DNA of 64,000 nt, taken from Pinus tabuliformis. Lineage: Eukaryota; Streptophyta; Pinopsida; Pinales; Pinaceae. Location of the stretch: the NCBI GenBank assembly GCA_031772625.1, contig CM062820.1, forward strand, positions 311,123,340 through 311,187,339, written 5' to 3'. A program made the position numbers and the translations under genes. This document shows, in pieces, positions 55,883 through 64,000 of the stretch. Position 1 is the stretch's first letter, and each line of letters starts with the position of its first letter. The notes under the pieces were generated by a model that saw only the letters and a program-made list of their open reading frames with translations, did no database searches and was not told the origin of the DNA.

Positions 55883-57330
55883 TCTTTCTCCTCTTCTTCT
55901 TCCACTCATTGAACATAATTCTACTGTAAGGGAGTTTTAATCTTCAATTGTTGTTGCACTGGTTGTTTTGGTGCTTTTTGCTCTCTTTTATTGATTCGGA
56001 ATTGGGGCTACTGCTGCCCTCTAAAATTTGGATTCCAGATCTGTGTTTTAGGTTTTTCTGTGATGGACAACCAGTTAACCATCCTTTCCATTGTTCAAAT
56101 CAAAGTGTCCATTTTCACATCTGAAGTAGATGCTTCTTCCTTCACAGTCACTCTTTCCTCTGATCTCATTCTTGCTCTTTTGGCCAACAAGTTCGCTTCT
56201 ATGCTCACAAAAATCTTTTGCATGTCTTCTAGAGTTGTAGGTTCACGTTCACACAACTGATATGCCATATCGGCATCAAATCCATCTGGAAACTTAAGCA
56301 AAAACAATCCATTAGGCAGTTTGATATTTGTAGGGATAGCATTGTACACTGTATTAAATCTCACACAATAGTCTTGCACACTCTCACTAACATTTCTTTT
56401 GATGTTCTCATATTTGGAAAAAATCTAAAGGGGATTCTTCTTCACCTCCCACCGATCAAGAAAATGCCTCTGGAGAATGGGTAGAGTAGTGATAGAAATT
56501 GCTGGTAGGGCTTTGAACCATTTCCTAACTTCTCCTCCAAAACTTTGTACAAACAACCTCATCATCACATATTGAATTTCAACTTCATGGAGGTCAAAGA
56601 AATCATTCATCTTGTCTATGTACTATTGAGCTGTAATGGATTGGGTGCCATCTAAGAAAGGTATTTTGGTTTGATAATCAGGGGGAATGACATGAGGATT
56701 TTGAGGAAAAACAAGGGGTGCATATCGGGCAACGATAACTGGAGGTGGTGGAAGTTGTGGATTTAAGACAAGGATTGGGATATTCGGTATACTCAAATGG
56801 GGATTAACAATAGCTTGAGTGGTGTGAAACAATTTGTGAAGAAGAAGGTGGAGGGTGAGAGATAATTTGAGTAGTAGTAGATGCAAAGGAAGTATTTTGA
56901 AAATCAACAGATGGCCTATGAGTCTTATTTTTCACCCAAGTCTTTAAGTTTGAAGAGAGGTTTTGCAAATGATCAAGAGTATGAATAAGTCGTGACCCTC
57001 ATTTATTGTGTGAAAACAAGTCTTCAATGGGGTTTTAAAGAGATATAGAGAAATCGATAATTGTCTGATAAATCCAACTTAAATATTTACTGCGAAATAA
57101 ACTTTTCTCAAAATTAATATCAAACTCAATGTCTTGTAAAGTGTCTAACCTTCCCGGGAGTGAATTAACTTGAGGAATCAAAACCTCACTTGATTGTTTG
57201 CCAGGTGAACTAGATTTCTATGCATCTTTCTTAGATTTTTGCCCAATTTTATGAGGATCACTGACAATGGTTGGAGGATTCGGATCTGGATTGGATCTGG
57301 TGTACTTTCGGGAAGCTAATATGTCTAATT
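55883..57330 (-). pseudogene. G2 gag
   Basis: The minus strand starts near 57320 with KYTRSNPDPNPPTIVSDPH, continues through decayed text (GRLDTLQDIEFDINFEKSLF) and a Pro-rich stretch, then MNDFFDLHEVEIQYVMMRLF, FGGEVRKWFKALPAISITTL and RHFLDRWEVKKNPL (56425-56610). After a stop it reads MQDYCVRFNTVYNAIPTNIK, FDADMAYQLCEREPTTLEDM and ANLLAKRARMRSEERVTVKE (56095-56379). It aligns with G1 gag. The rest joins the linker across the K2 insertion. Confidence 0.8.
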
Positions 57331-57456
57331 TTGAAATTTAATATATTGCTTTATAACTTTCCAATTCAGCCTATTAAATTCTGAAACTCATCATCCACAA
57401 GCTTAATAATTCAAATGAAATATCTTACTAGGGTGATTAACTTCTGATCTTTCATT

Positions 57457-57473
57457 CCTCATTATGGTCACCA
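57457..57473 (-). promoter_or_regulatory. G2 primer binding site
   Basis: The minus strand reads TGGTGACCATAATGAGG, three bases after the LTR end. Same spacing and similar sequence as G1. Confidence 0.6.
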
Positions 57474-58931
57474 CTATGTTATCACCTGGATTGGACCTCA
57501 GGTTGAAGGAAGGCAATGATAGAGTAACCACAAACCATGCTTAGCCAAGTAGCTAGCCCTACTAGTCTACAAGAGGGCACTCTCCGTAAGGATTGCACCC
57601 GAGATGACTGGATCAAGAAAATGATAATAGGCTAGGTATAGTAGCACAAGGTTTGATTTTGATTTTGAAGGGTTTTTCTAGATCAGGAGGAGCCAAACAG
57701 TTAGGGCAAGGAAATTAGGTCAAAATTGTAGGGTATTTGATGGGGCAAGGGAGGCATAAGGCTCATCACTCTAGGGTTTTTATGGGTGAGGTGATTCAAA
57801 GCCAGGTGAGAAGCTAGAAAGAGCATGTGAGCAACATGGATCCTTCCTAAACTGAAGAAAACATAGACTGTGAATATTTTCCCAAAACAGATCATAAATA
57901 TTATGGGTTTTGCCTATCAACTTGAAAACATCCACTTAGAAGCAATGAAATGATTAATGAAGTTAAAAAAAAAACATTTTAACATATGATCACAAGAGAT
58001 AAAACTGAACTGAACAACATACCACATGGATCCCAAATAAATAGCTGCAATTTTTCATTAATCTCCTGCTAAACTAATACAAAATGATTTCTACTCAAAG
58101 CATAAGAATCCAGCTAAGTCCAACCTATAAAATGACTGAGAAAATACATAATATAGGCCAACAACCAACTCATCCTAGGCATCAGGGGTCAAAACCATGA
58201 GTGAAGGAGCAATTGCAAGAAAGGTTGAACTAATAGCTGTAGTGTAGGGCGGTCAAAGTGACTCATCCTTCACTCTAGCAAACTGATTCATTACATGCCA
58301 CATAGGCCATCTAACTGATGTATCTACCCTAGGTTAAGGTAAAAAAATGATAATTAAATCCTCTAGATAAATTACATAGGTAAAACTTTAATTTCCCATA
58401 GATAAAAGTCAACCTGGAATGAAACAGTAAAAATTGTGGAAAATTGTCAAACGTGCAGTGACCCTGGTCAAACATGCAACATCCTCTTCAAGCTAACTTT
58501 TTAATGCCTTCTCGATGTCCAAATCTAGCCCAAGATAGCTCATTGGAAATATTATCCTATCTAGTTTCCAAAAGCTCCCTTTTTTTAAAATTAGCTTCAT
58601 TTACCCCTCCAAAATTTCAATCTCCCAAGACTTCTCAATCGCGCAGCAACCAGACCAGAAAAGAGGCAAAAAGGTGATTTTTTGGTAGTTTTTGACCCTT
58701 TTGGCTGACCATTTTTGCTCCAAATTCTTAGAAAAAGTACAGGATGAATGTTCTCATCATTCTAAATCCAAAAATGCTGACCATTTTCTCATTGGATGCC
58801 CCAAACAAAAGCGCAACGTCCTAGGTGCTGCGTGTTTGACCATGCTGACTGTGCCAAATTTTTTTGAAAAAAACACAACAAAACACATCTTGCTATAATT
58901 GTTCAAAAGTGGCCAAAATTGGTGGGCTAAA

Positions 58932-60680
58932 ATATGGATATATATTTGAGGCATGGAGTGATGCCTCAACAAGGATATCCAACCTCTTTTTCTCCTCTTG
59001 CTTGGTCAAAGCCTCAATTTTTGCATGAGCTCTTTTGAGCTTGGCTCTTGCAATTTTGTCTCTAATAGCATAGTGCTTCACCATCCTTCTTTGAATATCA
59101 TTGTCCTTATTGGCCTTGCCTAAGAGGTTCTCCATATGCTCATTTACCTTCTCAACACAATATTCTCGGTTTTTGTTTACCATCTAGGCAAATTTCTCAT
59201 TCAAGGTGAGCTGATTGGCCATTTCTTCCTCCCTTTTCCTTTCTTGCTCCAAGGCTCTTTTTAAGCCTCTGGTCCTTGGCCTTCTTCTTGGATCCTATTC
59301 ATTAAGTGTCTCACCACACTACCCATATTCCTCATCAAGTAAGGCCTTTTCCTTTTTAGCCTCTCTCTTTGCCTTTCTGAACTGAATCTCCATGAGCTCA
59401 TTTTTTACCTCAAACTGCCTATTTTCCCGCTCATAGTAGGAAATGATCTATTTGGCCCCTTGCAAGTTGAACTCAAGCTCTCCTATGAGTGCATTCTTAT
59501 CGTTGATGACAATAGTTGTGATTTTACTATCATCATGTTCATCTGACTCAAGTAACTGAAAATCATGCTCTATCTCACGGAGGTCTTCCTCCTCCTATTG
59601 GACCTTTGCCTCTACAACTTTTTCCTTACCCTTTTGTACCTTCTTTGTCGATGAAGAAGGCAAGCCCTCTCCCACAATCAGTGGGGAAAACACTTGCCTA
59701 TGCCCTCTCTGATAGGTATGTTCCAAGGTACCTAAACCAACCCTTTTGGGTTTGTTGCTCTCACCATGCTCAATATGCTCCTACTTGGTTCCTTTATCTT
59801 TGCCAGGTGAATGAATAGGCTGATGAAATGGTGATGATGGAGGTGATGGTGTGGTTGAATCATGAGATGAAGATGAATGGTGTATAGGCTGAGGTGGAGG
59901 AATGGAGGTGGGTGGATGAGAGGATGAAGAGGCCTCTTGGCCATGTTGAATAGGTGGGACTGTGAAAACCTCATTGGATATGAAAGTGTCCCATGCAATG
60001 TTAAGATGATCAAGGCGGTGTAAGACTATCATCTTGATGAGAGAATTGCGAAATATTCTCTACATTTGATGATCATGATCTTTCCTTCGGGCAATTTATG
60101 ACATCTTGTCAATATCCTGGTAAAGATAGTAGGGTAGATTGAGCATTCTGACTCCTGTAAAATGCATGAGTAACCGAATATGATAGGAATAGAGCCTACA
60201 AAACCTGCTCTCACATGTAAAGTACTTCATGTTTATTTTCATCATAGGAACATATTTGTCTATGACGTAAGAGAAAGGAAAAATCCTCCTTCTTTCATTC
60301 TTATGGCTGGGTTTAAGATATGGCTCATAATGGCAATAATCCAAATCTGCCTGTTTAAACCACTTTTCCCCAACATCTAGGATCTCAGTAGCATTGATAT
60401 AATAGCATAAATATGGTAAAGGTGACACCTGCAAAGGTTGTTTGATTGTCATGGAGGTTGATAATGAACTATCTGGTCAATTCAGAATGATTTGTGTCCT
60501 TTCCACCTTCTCACAAAACTCAAAATAGCCCATATGTTTAAAGCTTGTGACAGAGATGGGAGATGCCATGAGCTCTCTAGTATTGGTTGGTTCATAACTA
60601 ATGGTTTTCCCTACTTTTTTATTTTTCCTCTTATATTGTTTTTCTCCATCACTCTAACTTGTGTGTTCTTCTTCTACCAT
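58932..60680 (-). pseudogene. LTR-encoded protein of G2, copy in 5' LTR
   Basis: It starts at the ATG complementary to 60678-60680 and matches the 3' LTR copy throughout. Open parts are 60096-60452 (VGEKWFKQADLDYCHYEPYL, FPFSYVIDKYVPMMKINMKY, LLMHFTGVRMLNLPYYLYQD), 59781-60032 (Pro/Ser/His-rich linker) and 58893-59183 (helical C-terminus, where a stop of the other copy is a Tyr codon). Different stops in the two LTR copies show that they decayed after insertion, so the source element had an open frame. Confidence 0.68.
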
Positions 60681-61510
60681 GTTTCATTGCCTTTAAAACC
60701 CTAGGGGAATGATAGAATGGACTGTGGGTATTGGAAATGTGGAATGATGTGAGGAGAGATGATGAAGAGGAGATGGGGATATGTGGAATGAGGGAGATGA
60801 TAGGGAATAGTTGTTAAGTGAGGGAGGAATAGTGATGAAAACTAAGAAATGTGCTTGTGAGATGATGGGAATGAATGGCTAGGGTTAGATCTCAGGAAAA
60901 ACAACAAACAATTTAAACCCTATGTAGGAAAACAAAGGAGGGTAGGAGTGAGTAATTCTTCCACCAACCTGATTTTTTGGAGTGAATGATGATTAACTTG
61001 GAAACTTGGTGGCGAGGGAGGGTTTTTAGAACGTTTGGCTCCTTCTAGGTGAACATTCAGCAACCCGGGCAAAGGCGCAGCAACTTAGTCGAATGCGCAA
61101 TGACCCTTGCAGGAGCACAACATAGTTATAAATTACACTGTAAATTTTGACAAATGTGCAATGACCTTTATAGGAGCATAGCGACTAGGCTAAATGTGAA
61201 ATGACCTTGTTGAATGCGTCCTCTTGCTATGTTTTGCCCAATTTCACCTAAAAATCACCAATTTTCTTTTGCTAAGGATTTGTGAGAGTGGTAGAGTGCA
61301 AATGATGCTTTCATGAGTGCGCTGAGAGGCTTTATAATTGAATTAACTTTAATTTATGATTTTGCATTCCCACTTTCTAAAGTTCTTTATCATTTTCAAA
61401 TTCTCACTTTAATGCCTTTTTTACTTTCTAACATTTTTTGCTCTTGACAGGCTGATGATGCTTTGGAAATCTTGATTTTTTCAATGGTTTCATTTTCTTG
61501 TAGCAAGGAG

Positions 61511-61515
61511 AAATG
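61511..61515 (+). repeat. Presumed K3 target duplication AAATG
   Basis: The five bases before the K3 LTR. The partner is outside the window. Confidence 0.35.
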
Positions 61516-61716
61516 TGTTAGGATATTCCGACACATAGGAAATAGTTAAGTACAACTTGGTCTAGTATAGAGTTAGGTAAAGTGTGTTTCTTTACTATGT
61601 ACATTTTGTAACTTACAATCTGACGGTCACGATATGTAGTGATCCGACGGTTCATTCTCTCCTCGGTATTACCGACACTTGATCCGTGGCTTAACACCCG
61701 ATTGGTCCATGATCTC

Positions 61717-61723
61717 TATTTAA
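61717..61723 (+). promoter_or_regulatory. K3 LTR TATA-like box
   Basis: TATTTAA about 240 bases before the LTR end. Confidence 0.6.
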
Positions 61724-61794
61724 AGAGCATGGAGGGTCATTTGTAGGGTAATCCGTCTATGAGAGAAGCATATGTAAATTTTCATTCTTTTATT

Positions 61795-61800
61795 AATAAA
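61795..61800 (+). terminator. K3 LTR poly(A) signal
   Basis: AATAAA about 75 bases after the TATA-like box. In a full element this copy is bypassed, while the 3' LTR copy ends the RNA. Confidence 0.5.
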
Positions 61801-61954
61801 TTGCCTGAAGTGGCCGCGTTGGCTCAGGCCGTGGACTGTTTCCCTCTTTGAGGGTTTTAACCACGTCAAAATACTGGTGTATTGATCTGTGATCTGTTTG
61901 TGAGCGGTGTCCTTTGGTGTTCTGTCTGAGGAACTTACCCTGTAAATTCCTACA

Positions 61955-61966
61955 TGGTATCAGAGC
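61955..61966 (+). promoter_or_regulatory. K3 primer binding site
   Basis: TGGTATCAGAGC, directly after the LTR, the exact tRNA-Met site. Confidence 0.93.
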
Positions 61967-62277
61967 TATTTGAGGGTCGCGTCCGTTGGTGATCCAAATC
62001 TGAAGCTGGTAGAATTGCATCCGACAACCGTTTCCTAGATCTACTGTTTCTGACTGCTTTCGGGCCGAGAGGACTGCTCTGTTGTGTTGGAGCATCTGTT
62101 CCAGTGAGGAACCCCTTTCGTTTCACGCGAAAAGGTTTCCAGTAGCCCTAGCTGCGTCATTTTTAAGATCTGGAGGTATACAGTGTTTATTTGCAGTTTA
62201 CAATCATTTTCTCTCTGTTTATTTCGGTTTCAGTTTATTTAGCCTTTTTTATTACCGGATCTGAACCTTTCATTTCT

Positions 62278-62416
62278 GCGTATGCTCTTTGCCCCGCGAC
62301 TCTGTGCGATCTGGGCAAATCAGAAACAGAAAGGAAGGATTTTTCTCATGCGTATGCTCTTTTCCGCTGCGCCTTAGTGTGATCTCGGAAAATCAGAAAC
62401 ATTGAGAAAAATATTT
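62278..62416 (+). repeat. 71-base tandem duplication in K3 leader
   Basis: Two units, both with TGCGTATGCTCTT, a TGYGATCT core and AAATCAGAAACA near the end. They differ at about one position in six. Confidence 0.7.
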
Positions 62417-62550
62417 AGTTTCCGGCTAAAGCTAACTTCGAGCCGTAAGGTTCATTTTTTTTTGTATTTCCGTGTTGGGTTTTGTGTTTTTTGTTTTGTA
62501 GGGAAAAAGAGCTTTCTCAAAGCAAGCACGCAACCCAAAGCTTCCCCCCC

Positions 62551-62569
62551 CTCTCTCTCTCTCTCTCTC
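62551..62569 (+). repeat. (CT)n microsatellite
   Basis: Nine or more CT units after a C run. Confidence 0.95.
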
Positions 62570-62836
62570 AAACTTTTTGTATAGCTCACTTGGTCCAAAG
62601 CTAATTTATGAGAGTAGAGGTCTTGGGTTCAAGTCTCCATTTTGTGGGGGCGGATTTTTCATTTCCGCACATTCCCGCACTTCGTCGGCGACTTCATCAA
62701 ATTTTCTTCAAAAAGCCATAACTTCTTCATCCGGAAGCCGTTTTTAGAACCGTTTTTTTTTAAACAGCCTAATTTTTCGAGATCTTTCCATTGCAACACT
62801 TAATTTCAGCATCTATAGCTTCAGTTTTTTTTTTAA

Positions 62837-64000
62837 ATGGAAAATCCATGCCAAGTTATTCTTGACAGCACCAACTACTTCCAATGGTGGTCCTACATTG
62901 TGGATTTACTTAGAAGTAAAGGTCTTTACAGAATAGCCACAGGCCAAGAGACCAAACCGAAAGATGAAGACAAGGCAGCTAAATGGGAAAATAGGCAAGA
63001 CTAAGCACGTGGGTTGATAGGGATGTCTATTTCTCCAGATCTTAGATTCCATATTGCAGAACTTGATACTCCTGATGAAGCAATGAAACAGATTACTAAA
63101 GTCTTTGGAATTAAAAATGAACTTAAAGCCCATCAACTTGAAAATGAATTGCTTACATTGGACCCCAATAATTTTTCTTGCATTGAAGATTTTTTGTCCA
63201 AGTTCAAGACCCTTAGACTTCTCTTGGAAGGTGTTAAGGTTAAGAAAGAAGATAGTAGCCTTATCTACTCCATTATTACTAAGTTGGGACCAGCCTATTC
63301 TGTGTTTGTTTCCACCTTCCATTCTACAAGAGAAGCCTTCATTTCTCAAGGACAAAGCTACAAGTCCCCTTCCTTTGATTCCTTTTGTGATTCTTTAATA
63401 AGAGAACAAGAAAAACTCTTACACCTTGGTCTTCTTCATCTTGGAAACTCTTCTAAGAAAGCGTTAGCCGCCCAGCAACAACCAAATCTAAAGAATCCTA
63501 AGAAGTTGTATCCTAAAAAGAATGGTCCTAAACCAAACAAGGGTCCTAAGCAATTTCAGCATCAAAATGAAAAATCATTTCAACAAAATGATAAGACAAA
63601 TAAAAACAAAGGGAAGAAGACTGATAGACATTGCAACTTTTGTAATCGAGATGGCCACTTAGAATCCAAATGCTTTAAGAAGATGGAAGCCTTGGAAGCA
63701 GCAATGAAGAAGCATAACATCCATTTGGAGCACTCTTCAACTTCAACTTTATCTTCAGGAATGGCACTTTCTGCATGTGGTTGTCAAGCATCTCGGTCTG
63801 GCTATGCACTAAATGTATCTTCTTCTTCTCATTCTCATGAGTGGCTCATTGATTCTGGAGCTTCTTATCACATGGCCAAAAACAAAGCCATGTTTTCTTC
63901 TTTAAATGATTGTAACACCAAAAATATATATGTTGGTGATGATAGATCTCTTAGTGTTGTAGGGACTGGAACTGTTCATATAGACAATGGTCAGTTTAAT
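62837..64000 (+). pseudogene. K3 gag and start of protease (388 codons, one stop)
   Basis: The ATG at 62837 gives MENPCQVILDSTNYFQWWSY, the usual start of copia gag. The frame stays open to the window end except for a TAA at 63002-63004 (residue 56). The gag domain covers residues about 15-190 (GLIGMSISPDLRFHIAELD, FLSKFKTLRLLLEGVKV). A Lys/Asn/Gln-rich basic stretch follows, then a zinc knuckle CNFCNRDGHLESKC near residue 270, and the protease active site WLIDSGASYHM near residue 335. A single base change explains the stop, so this copy died recently or is still expressed in part. Pol lies beyond the window. Confidence 0.88.

Larger units (their letters stand above)
35568..61515 (-). mobile_element. 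Element G2: giant-LTR Ty3/gypsy-type retrotransposon with three insertions
   Basis: A minus-strand relative of G1. The 5' LTR (57477-61515, cut by K3), primer site, gag (55883-57330), linker and protease (44249-46370, split), RNase H, RT, RNase H, integrase and 3' LTR (35568-40106) are in order. K2 splits the gag-protease linker, a miniature LTR element splits the protease, and K3 splits the 5' LTR. Without insertions it would be about 16 kb. RT YLDD and both integrase Asp residues survive, but stops are common. Confidence 0.88.
57477..61515 (-). repeat. G2 5' LTR, cut by K3
   Basis: Partner of 35568-40106, collinear from TGTTATCACC to GCAAGGAGAAATG, where K3 begins. The missing part (about 490 bp by comparison) should lie right of K3. 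Confidence 0.88.
61516..61954 (+). repeat. K3 5' LTR (439 bp)
   Basis: It begins TGTTAGGATATTCC and ends ATTCCTACA next to the primer site. A TATA-like TATTTAA (61717-61723) and an AATAAA (61795-61800) lie in the usual promoter and poly(A) order. Confidence 0.9.
61967..62836 (+). other. K3 untranslated leader
   Basis: An 870-base leader with no long frame. It contains a tandem duplication of about 71 bases (62278-62348 and 62349-62416, each starting TGCGTATGCTCTT), a (CT)n run at 62551-62569, and several short T tracts. Confidence 0.65.
61516..64000 (+). mobile_element. Element K3: Ty1/copia retrotransposon, 5' part
   Basis: A plus-strand LTR, exact tRNA-Met primer site, long leader, and a gag-protease frame with a single stop, running off the window. 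It has the best preserved reading frame here and cuts the G2 5' LTR, so it is probably the youngest insertion. Confidence 0.9.

Overview
The window is plant nuclear DNA made almost entirely of nested LTR retrotransposons. I found no host protein gene, rRNA, tRNA or CRISPR array. The DNA is AT-rich and poor in CpG, elements sit inside elements, and primer sites match plant tRNA-primed Ty1/copia and Ty3/gypsy families. This points to a seed plant with a large, repeat-dense genome. A gymnosperm is plausible but not shown.

Layout: (1) 1-4825, G3, a minus-strand Ty3/gypsy element with gag-PR-RT-RH-INT and a 334-bp LTR; its other end lies left of the window. (2) About 4836-6440, a plus-strand relic of the giant LTR of element G2, followed by unassigned DNA to 7529. 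(3) 7535-25439, G1, a complete plus-strand Ty3/gypsy-type element of 17.9 kb with about 5.2-kb LTRs and a perfect CTCAG target duplication; its pol is split by a solo LTR (17680-18663, target duplication AGGTA). (4) 25445-29042, K1, a deleted minus-strand copia element. (5) 29043-35567, X, a GC-richer minus-strand Ty3-type element with an extra ORF downstream of pol. (6) 35568 to at least 61515, G2, a minus-strand relative of G1 with about 4.5-kb LTRs. It hosts a miniature LTR element (44467-45518) and a full copia element, K2 (46371-55882). (7) 61516-64000, K3, a plus-strand copia element inserted in the 5' LTR of G2, open except for one stop, and running off the window.

On the right the nesting is K1 containing X, X containing G2, and G2 containing the miniature element, K2 and K3. 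On the left G1 sits in the 3' LTR of K1 and holds a solo LTR related to X. All elements carry stops or frameshifts; K3 looks youngest.

The most interesting content is in G1 and G2. Both LTRs of each element carry a long, sense-oriented protein-coding remnant (about 1,100 codons in G1, about 580 in G2) inside the LTR. Their pol has an RNase H domain placed before the reverse transcriptase, while the usual RNase H after RT lacks its first catalytic Asp. Element X has zinc knuckles and protease ahead of a gag-like domain. The LTRs of several families also hold family-specific short sequence arrays that nothing else here explains. Homology statements come from reading the sequence and remembered family hallmarks; no database search was run.
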